Positions 43,620-52,101 are shown, counted from the first letter of the stretch. The stretch: DNA of 64,000 nt from Clavibacter capsici (GCF_001280205.1 NZ_CP012573.1:1922001-1986000); one strand, 5' to 3'. The notes: generated by a model not told the origin, from the letters alone. Translations and numbers: made by a program.

Positions 43620-44777
43620 ATGACCGCATCCGCTCCCTCCCCCACCACCGTCGCGCCGTCGCGCGCCGACGACGGCACCGCGACCGCCCCGGCGTCCGGG
43701 CTCGTCGTCGCCGGGCTCTCCAAGGACCTCGGCGGCCGCACCATCGTCGACGACCTCCACCTCGACGTCGCGCGCGGCGAGCTCGTCGCGCTCCTCGGCC
43801 CCTCCGGCTGCGGCAAGACCACGACGCTCCGCATGATCGCCGGCTTCCTCGAGCCCGACCGCGGATCCGTCGTCATCGGCGGCCGCGACGTCACCGCGTC
43901 CGGCCCCGACAAGCGGCCGAGCGCGATGGTGTTCCAGAACTACGCGCTCTGGCCGCACCTCACGGTGTTCAAGAACGTGGCGTTCCCGCTGACGCTCCGG
44001 AAGCTGCCGAAGGACGAGGTCGCCCGCCGCGTGATGGCCGCGCTCGAGACCGTGAACCTCGCGCACCACGCCCACTCGCGTCCCGCGCACATCTCCGGCG
44101 GGGAGCAGCAGCGCGCCGCGCTCGCCCGCGCCATCGTGCAGGAGCCCGACCTGCTGCTCCTCGACGAGCCGCTGTCGAACCTGGACGCGAAGCTGCGCGT
44201 GAAGGTGCGCGAGGAGATCCGCGACATCCAGCAGCGGCTCGGGATCACGACCGTCATGGTCACGCACGACCAGGACGAGGCGCTCGCGATCTCCGACCGC
44301 GTCGCCGTGATGCACCAGGGGCGCATCGAGCAGCTCTCGGCCCCGACGGAGCTGTACGCGCGGCCCCGGACCCTCGTGGTGGCGTCGTTCATCGGCAGCA
44401 TGAACCTGCTGCCGGCGCCGCGGCTGCCCGGTGCCGGGCCCGACGCGCTCGGCGCCGCCGCCCCCGCGGCGTTCGTCCCGACCTCCGCCGACCGGGACGT
44501 CTGGGCCGTCCGGCCCGAGGACGTCGCCTACGCGCCGCGCGAGGACCGGCCGGAGGCCGCCGCGGTCGCCGTGGCGGTCCGCCGCGTCCTCCCGCACGGC
44601 CACTTCCAGGAGCTCGTGCTCGACGCGGGCGGCGTGGAGGTCCGCGCGGTCGTCACCGGATCCGCGCCCGCCGTCGGCGAGGCTGGCACCGTGACGCTCC
44701 GGGACGTGCGGCACTACCGCGACGGGATCCTGGTCGACGAGCGCGCCGCGCCCGCCGCCGTGGACGCCGTCCGATGA
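43620..44777 (+). CDS. ABC transporter ATP-binding protein
   Basis: ATPase of 385 residues. Walker A is GPSGCGKTT near residue 61, the signature is ISGGEQQRAALAR, and Walker B LLLLDEPLSNLDAKLR is followed by the VTHDQDEAL switch. The C-terminal 120 residues form a TOBE-type regulatory domain (VWAVRPEDV). It follows the second permease by seven bases and overlaps the next gene by four. Confidence 0.93.
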   Translation: MTASAPSPTTVAPSRADDGTATAPASGLVVAGLSKDLGGRTIVDDLHLDVARGELVALLGPSGCGKTTTLRMIAGFLEPDRGSVVIGGRDVTASGPDKRPSAMVFQNYALWPHLTVFKNVAFPLTLRKLPKDEVARRVMAALETVNLAHHAHSRPAHISGGEQQRAALARAIVQEPDLLLLDEPLSNLDAKLRVKVREEIRDIQQRLGITTVMVTHDQDEALAISDRVAVMHQGRIEQLSAPTELYARPRTLVVASFIGSMNLLPAPRLPGAGPDALGAAAPAAFVPTSADRDVWAVRPEDVAYAPREDRPEAAAVAVAVRRVLPHGHFQELVLDAGGVEVRAVVTGSAPAVGEAGTVTLRDVRHYRDGILVDERAAPAAVDAVR

Positions 44778-46372
44778 CCGCCGCGACCGCCCACCGCGGC
44801 GACTCCTCCCGGCACCGCGAGAACACGCTCGCCGCCATCCGATCCGCGGCCGAGGCCGGCGCCCGGACGGTCGAGGTGGACGTGCACGTGACGCGCGACG
44901 GCGCCGTCGTCCTCCTCCACGACGACACGCTCGAGCGCCTCTGGGGCGTCGACGTGCGTATCGCCGACGTGGACCTCGCCGACGCGCGGGCGCTCGGCGG
45001 CGGCGACCTCCGGATCCCGCTCCTCGCCGACGCCCTCGAGCTGCTCGCCGGCACCGACGTGGAGCTCGTGATCGACATGGCGTCCGGGGATCCGGCCGCC
45101 GCGGCCCACGCGGTCGTCGCGTCCGCGCCGCGCGCGCCCCGGGTCGCCTGGTGCGGGCACCTCGACGGCATGCGCCTCATCCGCGAGCTCGACCCGTCCG
45201 CGGCGATCTGGCTGCCGTGGGCCGACGTCCGGCCGCCCACCGCGGACGACCTGGCCGAGCTCCGGCCGGCCGTCGTCAACATGCCGCACCTCCTCGTCGG
45301 GCCCGCGCTCGTGGACGCGGTGCACGCGCTGGGCGCGCAGGTGGCCGCCTGGACCGTGGACGAGCCCGCGCAGATGGAGTGGCTCGCGTCGATCGGCGTG
45401 GACGCGATCACCACGAACCAGCTGCCGACGCTCCTCGACGTGCTCGCGCGCCGCGCCGCGGATCCGGCCGCAGCCGACGCCCGCGCGACCTCCCCCGACG
45501 CCGAACGCGCCCGTGCCCGCTCGGCGGCGCGCGCGCTCGCCGAGCGCGCCGTGCACCACGTGCGCTCCCACGCGGTCGGCACCGTGACGACGAAGGCGAA
45601 CCCCGCCGACCACGTCACGGAGATCGACCGGGCCGTCGAGCGCGACGTGCGCGCGGTCGTCGCGGCGCAGTTCCCGCACCACGTGCTCGTCGGGGAGGAG
45701 TACGGCGGCGAGGCCGTGCCCGGCCGGCCGTGCTGGTACCTCGACCCCGTCGACGGCACCGCGAACCTCGCGAACGGCGTGCCGTGGACGAGCTTCTCGC
45801 TCGCCCTCGTCGTGGACGGCGACCCCGTGGTGGGCGTCGTCGCGGATCCCTGGCGCGGCACGGTCGTCGAGGCCGCGGCGGGCCGCGGGGCCTGGTCCGC
45901 CGGCGCGCGCCTCGACCTCGCGGCCGCCCCGGGCGGCGTGCACGCGCCCGACGCGGATCCCCTCCGCGGCCGGATGGTGAGCACCGAGCTCGCGGGCCAC
46001 GCGCCGTGGCCGGGCATGCTGCCGCTCCTCGACGCGCTCGCGGCGCGGTACTGCACGCTGCGGATCATGGGATCCGGCACGCTCACGGTCGCCGGCATCG
46101 CGCTCGGCCACGGCGCGGGCGCGGTCATCGGCTCGTTCGGGCCCGTCGACCACCTCGCGGCCACGCTGATCGTGCGCGAGGCGGGCGGCGTGGTGCTCGA
46201 CGCGGACGGCGAGGACACGCTGTTCCCGGCGTCGGGCGGCGTGCTCGCTGCGCGCGACCGGCCGACCGCGCTGGCCCTGCACGCGCTCTGGCGCGCGGGC
46301 ATCGTCGAGGCGGCCTCCGCGGTGCTCCCGGCGGGCGCGACGGCGGCGTCGGTCCCCGCTCCGGCGGCCTAG
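44774..46372 (+). CDS. Fused glycerophosphodiester phosphodiesterase and inositol-monophosphatase-family phosphatase
   Basis: A 532-residue cytoplasmic protein joining two enzymes. Residues about 5-235 are a GDPD TIM barrel: AHRGDSSRHRENT at 6-18, EVDVHVTRDG and LLHDDTLERL carry the catalytic His, Glu and Asp residues. Residues about 255-520 are an IMPase fold: NPADHVTEIDRAVE, GEEYGG, WYLDPVDGTANLANG (metal site) and the late motif VDHLAATLIVREAGG, where the usual WDxA tryptophan is replaced by Val. Together they could split glycerophosphoinositol to inositol phosphate and glycerol, then release inositol. No signal peptide is present, so it acts on imported substrate. It overlaps the ATPase gene by four bases and shares a CTAG stop with the convergent Nudix gene. 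Confidence 0.9.
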   Translation: MTAATAHRGDSSRHRENTLAAIRSAAEAGARTVEVDVHVTRDGAVVLLHDDTLERLWGVDVRIADVDLADARALGGGDLRIPLLADALELLAGTDVELVIDMASGDPAAAAHAVVASAPRAPRVAWCGHLDGMRLIRELDPSAAIWLPWADVRPPTADDLAELRPAVVNMPHLLVGPALVDAVHALGAQVAAWTVDEPAQMEWLASIGVDAITTNQLPTLLDVLARRAADPAAADARATSPDAERARARSAARALAERAVHHVRSHAVGTVTTKANPADHVTEIDRAVERDVRAVVAAQFPHHVLVGEEYGGEAVPGRPCWYLDPVDGTANLANGVPWTSFSLALVVDGDPVVGVVADPWRGTVVEAAAGRGAWSAGARLDLAAAPGGVHAPDADPLRGRMVSTELAGHAPWPGMLPLLDALAARYCTLRIMGSGTLTVAGIALGHGAGAVIGSFGPVDHLAATLIVREAGGVVLDADGEDTLFPASGGVLAARDRPTALALHALWRAGIVEAASAVLPAGATAASVPAPAA

Positions 46373-47325
46373 CCCGCGTCGCGGTCCGTGCGCGCGTCGA
46401 GCAGCGCACGGATCCGGCCGGGGCCCAGCACGCGCGCGCCGAGTCCCTCGACCCGGTCGGCGAGCCCGCGGTCGGCCGTCACCACGACGACCTCGCGGCC
46501 CGCGGCCCGGGCCTCGGCCACGACGCGCACGACCTCGCCGTCGCCGTCCGCGGGCGCCGGGACCACCGCCACCCCGGGCGCACGGAGCGTCGGCGGCGCG
46601 TCCTCGCCGACGGATCCCGCGGGCAGGGACGCGTCGCGTGCCCGCCCCTCCACCACGGCCACGACGTCCGGCCAGCGCACGGCGCCCGGCAGGCCGAGGT
46701 CGGCGGCGGGCAGGCCGTCGCGGGCCAGCAGGTCGAGCTCGGCGAGGAGGCGGGAGGTGGATCCGGCGCGGTCGCGCCACCAGCCGTCCGGCCGGGAGCC
46801 GAGCAGGTTCGCGACGTCGACCACGAGCGTCACCTCGCGCGCGAGCTCCGCGCGCAGCATGGGCCAGGATCCCCCGAAGCCCGGGTGCAGCGGCAGCCCC
46901 GACACCTCCTCGACGGGCACCCAGCGCAGCTCGATGCTCTCGGCGTCGGCGACGCGCGGCTCGAAGGGGCGGATGGTGCGCGCGGTGACGGTGGCGTAGC
47001 TCCAGAAGCCGAGGTCGAGGACGGTGGCGAGCACCGGCCGGATCCCGGCGGACGGCACCCCCGCCTCCTCGGCCGCCTCGCGCGCGGCGCCGTCGACCGC
47101 GGACTCGCCCGCGTGCCGCGCCCCGCCCGGCAGGCCCCACGTGCCGCCGTGGTGGCTCCACGCGACGCGGTGCTGCAGCAGCACGCCGCGATCCGGGTCG
47201 TGCACGAGGAGGCCCGCGGCGCCGAACGCGCCCCAGAAGCGCTGGCCGTCGGGGCCCTCGACCCACGCGTCCCCGCTGTCGCGATGCGCGCCGCGCGGGG
47301 GCTCGGGCGGGAGCGGGTCGGTCAT
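46369..47325 (-). CDS. Nudix hydrolase fused to a NYN/YacP-like nuclease domain
   Basis: A 318-residue protein of two parts. Residues about 25-150 are a Nudix domain with GGARHAGESAVDGAAREAAE, completed by EAGV (the Gx5Ex7REUxEExGU box). After about residue 160, LVVDVANLLGSRPDGWWRD and VVTADRGLADRVEGLGARV look like a PIN/NYN ribonuclease fold with its acidic residues. It may hydrolyse a damaged nucleotide or an RNA-cap like group and act on RNA; no substrate can be assigned. It ends at the same CTAG as the phosphodiesterase fusion and is transcribed toward it. Confidence 0.8.
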   Translation of the reverse strand: MTDPLPPEPPRGAHRDSGDAWVEGPDGQRFWGAFGAAGLLVHDPDRGVLLQHRVAWSHHGGTWGLPGGARHAGESAVDGAAREAAEEAGVPSAGIRPVLATVLDLGFWSYATVTARTIRPFEPRVADAESIELRWVPVEEVSGLPLHPGFGGSWPMLRAELAREVTLVVDVANLLGSRPDGWWRDRAGSTSRLLAELDLLARDGLPAADLGLPGAVRWPDVVAVVEGRARDASLPAGSVGEDAPPTLRAPGVAVVPAPADGDGEVVRVVAEARAAGREVVVVTADRGLADRVEGLGARVLGPGRIRALLDARTDRDAG

Positions 47326-47353
47326 GGATCCACCATCTCACGCGCGCCTTCGA

Positions 47354-47359
47354 TAGCGT
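47354..47359 (+). promoter_or_regulatory. Leaderless-type -10 box TAGCGT
   Basis: TAGCGT is followed by six bases and the ATG at 47366, with no ribosome site. Confidence 0.55.
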
Positions 47360-47365
47360 CGGGGC

Positions 47366-47845
47366 ATGTCGTGCATCAGGTTCACCACCGCCGCGCAGCT
47401 CGAGGCCCTGCACCGGACCGCGCCCGCCGTCCTCACCGCGGAGCAGGCCGCCGCGCTGCATCCCGCGCCCGAGGTCACGCCCAGCAAGATCCGCCGCCTG
47501 CGCCTGCTCTCCGAGCACCGCGACCCGAAGGTGCGCGAGAGCGTCGCCAGCAGCCTGCACGCGCCGCTCGACGTGCAGCGGGCGCTCGCGCGGGACGCCG
47601 ACGAGGGGGTCCGCGCGTGCCTCGCCCGCAACCCGCACGCGCCGGCGGCCGTGCTCACGATGCTGGTGGGCGACACCTCCGAGCGCGTGCGCTCCTGGCT
47701 CGCCGTGAACGACGCGACGCCACAGGCCGCCGTCGCGATGCTCGAGTGCGACGAGTCCCCCGCCGTGCGCGACCTCCTGCGCTGGCGCGAGGCGCACATC
47801 GAGGCGCCGGCCGAGCCGGAGCCCTCCGAGGTCGTCGCCCGCTGA
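47366..47845 (+). CDS. Leucine-rich-variant (LRV) repeat protein
   Basis: A 159-residue soluble protein with about three tandem helical repeats of 24 residues, each with a D-x-x-VR-x-x-x-A pattern: DPKVRESVASSLHAP, DEGVRACLARNPHAP, SERVRSWLAVNDATP, and a degenerate SPAVRDLLRWR. Such repeats form curved protein-binding surfaces; the function here is unknown. It is a single-gene unit, probably leaderless (TAGCGT six bases ahead of the ATG), divergent from the Nudix gene. Confidence 0.75.
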   Translation: MSCIRFTTAAQLEALHRTAPAVLTAEQAAALHPAPEVTPSKIRRLRLLSEHRDPKVRESVASSLHAPLDVQRALARDADEGVRACLARNPHAPAAVLTMLVGDTSERVRSWLAVNDATPQAAVAMLECDESPAVRDLLRWREAHIEAPAEPEPSEVVAR

Positions 47846-47885
47846 TCGCGGGGCGCCGGCCCCGGCGGGCGTCACCGGATGCGGG

Positions 47886-48893
47886 TCAGGCCCGCCCCTC
47901 CGCCACGTCGCGCGCCTTCGCCGTGCTGCGGCGGTCGCCCGGGTAGTGCACGGGCCGCATGCCGAGCACGATCTTGCCGCGCGCGTGGCGGCGCTCCAGG
48001 TCGTCGAACGCGTCCTGCACCTCGGCCAGCGGGTAGTAGCCGGAGACGAGCACGTCGACCTCGCGCTTGGCCGCGAGCTCGGCGACGGTCGCGAGCGTGC
48101 GCGACCGGTGCACGTCGTCCTCGTCGACGGGCGGCAGCACCGCCTCGAGCTCCAGCTCGCGGCGGTCGTCGCTCGAGCTGAAGCGCTTGCCGGCGACGCC
48201 GAGCTCCTCCGCGACGGCCTCGCCGCCGCCGAAGTTGTCGATGAAGCCCTGCACGCCGTTCGGCGCGGCCGCGCGGATCCGCTCGGCCAGGCCGTCGCCG
48301 TAGACGACCGGGGTGACGCCCACCTGGCGCAGGTAGTCGAAGTTCCGCTCGCCGCACGTGCCGATCACCCGGGCGCCGCGCCGCATCGCGAGCTGCGCCT
48401 GGATGCTGCCGACGCCGCCGGCCGCCGCCGTGACGACGAGCGTGTCGCCCTCGCCGATGGCGACGGCGTGCAGCACGTCGTGCGCGACGAGGCCCGCGAG
48501 GAAGAGGCCGCCCGCGACCTCCCACGGGAGCTGCGCGGGCTTCAGGACGACGTTGCCCGCGGGCACGACCACGTGCGTCGCGTGCGCCGCCATGACCGTG
48601 TGGCCGAGGACGTCCTGCCCCTTGCGGAACCGGGTCACGCCCTCGCCGACGGCCGCGATGCAGCCGGCGAAGTCGCTGCCCTGCCCGTTCGGGAAGGACG
48701 TCGGCACCTCGTCGGGGAACCGCCCCTGCCGGATGTAGGCCTCGATGTGGTTGATGCCCGCCGCGAAGACCTCGACGAGGACCTCGCCGGGCCCGGGCGA
48801 CGGGCGCGGCACGTCGACGACCTCGAGGACGTCGACGCCGCCGAATGACCCGAACTGCACCTGCTGGCTGGTGGATCGCGATGAAGGGCTCAT
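47886..48893 (-). CDS. Zinc-independent quinone oxidoreductase (MDR superfamily)
   Basis: NADPH-dependent oxidoreductase of about 335 residues. The N-terminal GroES-like domain has GINHIEAYIRQGRFP and GSDFAGCIAAVGEGV, and the Rossmann part has VTAAAGGVGSIQAQLA. The zinc-binding cysteines of alcohol dehydrogenases are missing, as in quinone oxidoreductases (QorA-like). The ATG at 48893 is preferred; ATG 48902 and a longer frame are possible. It stands alone, convergent with the LRV gene. The natural substrate is unknown. Confidence 0.85.
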   Translation of the reverse strand: MSPSSRSTSQQVQFGSFGGVDVLEVVDVPRPSPGPGEVLVEVFAAGINHIEAYIRQGRFPDEVPTSFPNGQGSDFAGCIAAVGEGVTRFRKGQDVLGHTVMAAHATHVVVPAGNVVLKPAQLPWEVAGGLFLAGLVAHDVLHAVAIGEGDTLVVTAAAGGVGSIQAQLAMRRGARVIGTCGERNFDYLRQVGVTPVVYGDGLAERIRAAAPNGVQGFIDNFGGGEAVAEELGVAGKRFSSSDDRRELELEAVLPPVDEDDVHRSRTLATVAELAAKREVDVLVSGYYPLAEVQDAFDDLERRHARGKIVLGMRPVHYPGDRRSTAKARDVAEGRA

Positions 48894-49009
48894 GCGCGTC
48901 ATCCTGCCGCGCGAGCCCGCGACGCGCGAGGACACGGAGGGGATCGTGAGACCTCGTTCGTAGACTGGAGCACGCGGGGGTGCAGGGAGTCGGCCGCGAA
49001 CGGAGTCAC

Positions 49010-49771
49010 GTGCAGAGGATCCTCGGTGCCGTGCGCCTGGTCGCCGCGCTGGTGGCCGTCGTCGCGCTCGTCGGGGACTTCGACTACGTGCAGGGCTTCA
49101 CGACCTTCGCCGCCGAGAACTGGTTCAGCTACTTCACCACCCAGAGCGCCATGGCCGGCGTCGTCGTCCTCGCCGCGTCGGGCGTGCACGCGCTCCGCGG
49201 CGGCGTCGAGCCGCCGCTCATGGCGGCCGTCCGCGCCGTGGTGACCAGCTACGTGGTCGTGTCCGGCGTGGTCTTCGGCCTCATCGTGCTGGAGTCGAGC
49301 TCGCAGGCGTACTACGTCGAGGTGCCGTGGTCGAGCCGCCTGCTGCACTTCGTGCTCCCCGCGTACGCGCTCCTCGACTGGACCCTCGCGCCCGGCCGCC
49401 CGCGCGTGACCTGGAAGGCCGTGGGCTGGGCGATGCTGTTCCCCGTCCTGTGGTGCGCGTTCACGGAGGTCCGCGGCCCGCGCGTCGGCTGGTACCCCTA
49501 CTTCTTCCTCGACCCCGCGCAGGTGGGCGTGCCGCTCGGGATCGCGGCGTGGCTCGCGCTCGTGGCGGGCGTGCTGGCGGGCGTGACGGCCGTCGTGGTG
49601 GCGCTCAGCCGCGTCCGACCCGCGATCGCCGTGCCACGCGGACGGGCGCACCGGGACCATCGGGCGACGGACGCGGCGACGTCCGAGGACGGGGCGCAGC
49701 GCCTGTCCGCGCACGCATCGCCATCGACGCCGACGCCGACGCCGCGCGAGACGGCGCCCGCCGAGCGCTGA
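49010..49771 (+). CDS. Pr6Pr-family membrane protein
   Basis: Membrane protein with about six hydrophobic segments, the first at the N-terminus (RILGAVRLVAALVAVVALVG). FTTQSAMAGVVVL, WSSRLLHFVLPAYALLDW and GWYPYFFLDP are the conserved Pr6Pr stretches. The C-terminal 45 residues are hydrophilic with a Ser-Pro-Thr repeat. Function is unknown for the family. GTG 49010 has CGGAG upstream and a TAGACT box at 48961-48966 would give a leader of about 35 bases; a GTG at 48980 is in frame and possible. Confidence 0.75.
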   Translation: MQRILGAVRLVAALVAVVALVGDFDYVQGFTTFAAENWFSYFTTQSAMAGVVVLAASGVHALRGGVEPPLMAAVRAVVTSYVVVSGVVFGLIVLESSSQAYYVEVPWSSRLLHFVLPAYALLDWTLAPGRPRVTWKAVGWAMLFPVLWCAFTEVRGPRVGWYPYFFLDPAQVGVPLGIAAWLALVAGVLAGVTAVVVALSRVRPAIAVPRGRAHRDHRATDAATSEDGAQRLSAHASPSTPTPTPRETAPAER

Positions 49772-49818
49772 GATCCCGCGTCCGTGACGCGCGGACGCCG
49801 GCGTGCGAGCCTGGGTGC

Positions 49819-50565
49819 ATGACCGCCGCCGACGCTCCCCGCCCGCCGGAGGACGACTCCCGTCCCGCCCTCGCGCTGCGCTGGCCCTCCGTGATGACGC
49901 GCGACGGGGATCCGGAGGCCGCGGTCGTCGACGTGGTGAACGTCGGGGCCGCGCGGTGGATCCCCCGGGACGGCGACGCCTTCCTCGCGTTCGGCGCGTT
50001 CACGGAGCCCCACGCCCCCGTCCCCCGCATCGCCTTCGCCTTCGCGGGCGGACCGCGGGGCGCGGTGGCGCTGGACCCCGGCGACCGCACGCGCGTGCGG
50101 GTCGCGATCCCGGACGGCGACTGGGCGGAGCTGCGCCCCGGGCCGCACGACCTCCACGCCGCGCTCGTCGGCCCGCACGCGCGGCGGCCCGACCCCCTCC
50201 GCGTCAGCGTCACGGCCGAGGCGGTCGCGCGACGCCGGGCCGCCACCGCCGCCACCCGGGGCGGTCCCCCGACGGAGGAGGACCTGCGCCGGTCGTACGA
50301 CGCGCGCATCGCGTGGCTGCGGACGCTCGTCGCGGCCGCCGACGCGCGCGAGCCCCTCGTCGCGGAGCTCGCCGGCGTCGCGTCCCGGGAGGACGCGGTG
50401 GGTCGGATCCGCACGCTGCTCGACCTCGACTCGGAGCACGCGCAGCTGCTCCTGCACACGCAGCTGCAAGACCTCACGCCGTACGCCGCGCAGGGGACCC
50501 GGCGCGAGATCGCGGACGCCGTGCTGCGGCGGGACGCGCTCCCGCCGGCGTCGGATCCGGACTAG
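49819..50565 (+). CDS. Protein of unknown function with a GyrA-like C-terminal segment
   Basis: A 248-residue protein I cannot name. The first 140 residues form a beta-rich, Ig-like looking part (ALRWPSVMTRDGDPEAAVVDV). The last 90 residues read like the tower/coiled-coil part of gyrase subunit A: YDARIAWLRTLVAAADAREP, REDAVGRIRTLLDLDSEHAQ and LLLHTQLQDLT, comparable with the GyrA pattern of a helical EGL..AL...DEVI...R stretch followed by QAQAILDLRLQKLTG. It has no catalytic Tyr. GAGCCT lies six bases ahead of the ATG. It ends in a CTAG shared with the convergent amine oxidase gene. Confidence 0.6.
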   Translation: MTAADAPRPPEDDSRPALALRWPSVMTRDGDPEAAVVDVVNVGAARWIPRDGDAFLAFGAFTEPHAPVPRIAFAFAGGPRGAVALDPGDRTRVRVAIPDGDWAELRPGPHDLHAALVGPHARRPDPLRVSVTAEAVARRRAATAATRGGPPTEEDLRRSYDARIAWLRTLVAAADAREPLVAELAGVASREDAVGRIRTLLDLDSEHAQLLLHTQLQDLTPYAAQGTRREIADAVLRRDALPPASDPD

Positions 50566-52070
50566 GGCGTCGGCGTCGCGCCGGGCTCGTCCGTGGGCGT
50601 CGCGGTCGGGCCAGGCGTCGTGAGGAGCTCGGGATCCATGAAGGGCACGAGCGTGCGCAGCGCGGCCGCCCGCAGCGCCTGGTCGTCCAGGGCCGCGACC
50701 CGCTCCGCGGCGGCCGCGCCGACCTCGGCCATGAGCACGGGCTCGCCCGAGACGGGCATGAGGTTGTACCAGCGCGTGAAGCTGCCGCCCGCGTCGTAGG
50801 AGGTCCAGACGGTGGCCGTGGTCGACCAGAACGGCTCGGCGAAGCGCATCCAGATCCGGTCGGCGCGGCCGGGGCCGAGCGCGCGGAGGGCGGCCTCGTG
50901 CGACGACGGCAGCGCCGGGTCGAACGCGATCGCGCCCTCCTGCAGGACGCCGAGCGGCACGGTGACGACGACGCGGTCCGCCGAGAGCGACTCGCCGGAG
51001 CCGAGCCGCAGGCCCACCCGGCCGTTGCCGTACGCGATGCGCGAGACGGTGGACTCCCGCAGCACGTCGATGTCCTGGTCGCGCAGCAGGTGCTGCACGA
51101 GGCCCGCGAACCCGCCCGTGACGGCGACGTTGCCGACGGGCGCCGGCTCGTCGAGGCCGTGCGCGGCGGAGAGCTCGTCGGGCGCGGCGCCGTGGGCGAT
51201 CGCGACGTCGGTGGCGAGCAGCGCGGCGAGGGAGGCGGCGGGCGACGCGGCTCCGCCCTCCGTGCTGAGGGCGTCGCCGCCCGTCGCGTGGAGGCCCGCC
51301 GCGAGGCTGACCGCGCCGGGCTCCGCGAGGGCGTGGGCGCGCGCGGCAGCTATCGCGTCGGATCCCGCGCTCGACGGGTCCAGGACCCGGCCGTCGGGGC
51401 CCCGGTGCTCGGCGACGAGCGCCAGGCCGTAGCGGGAGATGCCCGCCGCCCGGACGGCGTCGCGGAGGACGTCGTCGTGGTCGGCCGCGAGCCACAGCGC
51501 GCCGAGCTCGGCGGGATGCGGCCACCCGGTGCCGCCCACGCCGCCGGCCGCGCGGATCCGGCCGCCGAGGTCGGCACGGGCCTCGACGAGGACGACGTCG
51601 TGGCCCGCGTCGCGGAGGGCGCGCGCGGCGGCGGTGCCCGCGATGCCCGCGCCGATGACCGCGACGCGCTCGGAGCCGGCGCCCGCGCGATCCACCTCGG
51701 CCGCCGCGCGGAGACCCGAGGCGTACGCGCCCGCGACCGTGCCCGGGCGGTCGGCGCTCGTGGCCTCGCCGGCGAAGAACACGCGCTCCGACAGGGGGCG
51801 CGCGAGGGCCTCGCGGTCGGCGCTCGTGGCGCCGGGGCGGAGGAAGCTGCCGGAGCCGCGGGCGAAGGGATCCCCCGCCCAGTCGGACCGCGCGAACGCG
51901 ACCGGCTGCGGGAGGCCGGCGACGCCGGCGGTGGGCGTGGGAGTCGGCGTCGCGGAGGGCGTGGCCGTGGGGGTCGCGGGGCTGGGCGTCGTCCGCGTGC
52001 ACGCCGCGAGGCCGAGGAGCGAGAGTCCCGACGCGGACGCGGTGAGGAAGGTGCGGCGGGAGATCGACAT
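50562..52070 (-). CDS. Lipoprotein flavin amine oxidase with permuted domain order
   Basis: A 502-residue exported flavoprotein. SRRTFLTAS at 4-12 is a Tat signal and LAAC with Cys24 a lipobox, so it is a Tat-exported lipoprotein, followed by a Pro/Thr linker. The FAD loop VAVIGAGIAG is at 136-145 and VLVEARADLGGRI at 160-172, followed by the substrate part of a monoamine oxidase. Oddly, the segment that normally ends such enzymes (DWAGDPFARGSGSF at 63-76, FFAGEATS at 98-105, GTVAGAYASGLRAA at 110-123) comes before the FAD loop, and the C-terminus stops at LRTLVPF plus a Pro/Thr tail. This is the order expected of a circular permutation. The substrate is unknown. Confidence 0.85.
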   Translation of the reverse strand: MSISRRTFLTASASGLSLLGLAACTRTTPSPATPTATPSATPTPTPTAGVAGLPQPVAFARSDWAGDPFARGSGSFLRPGATSADREALARPLSERVFFAGEATSADRPGTVAGAYASGLRAAAEVDRAGAGSERVAVIGAGIAGTAAARALRDAGHDVVLVEARADLGGRIRAAGGVGGTGWPHPAELGALWLAADHDDVLRDAVRAAGISRYGLALVAEHRGPDGRVLDPSSAGSDAIAAARAHALAEPGAVSLAAGLHATGGDALSTEGGAASPAASLAALLATDVAIAHGAAPDELSAAHGLDEPAPVGNVAVTGGFAGLVQHLLRDQDIDVLRESTVSRIAYGNGRVGLRLGSGESLSADRVVVTVPLGVLQEGAIAFDPALPSSHEAALRALGPGRADRIWMRFAEPFWSTTATVWTSYDAGGSFTRWYNLMPVSGEPVLMAEVGAAAAERVAALDDQALRAAALRTLVPFMDPELLTTPGPTATPTDEPGATPTP

Positions 52071-52101
52071 GCTCGGGCCAGCGTACCGGGGAGCCGTCGC
52101 C

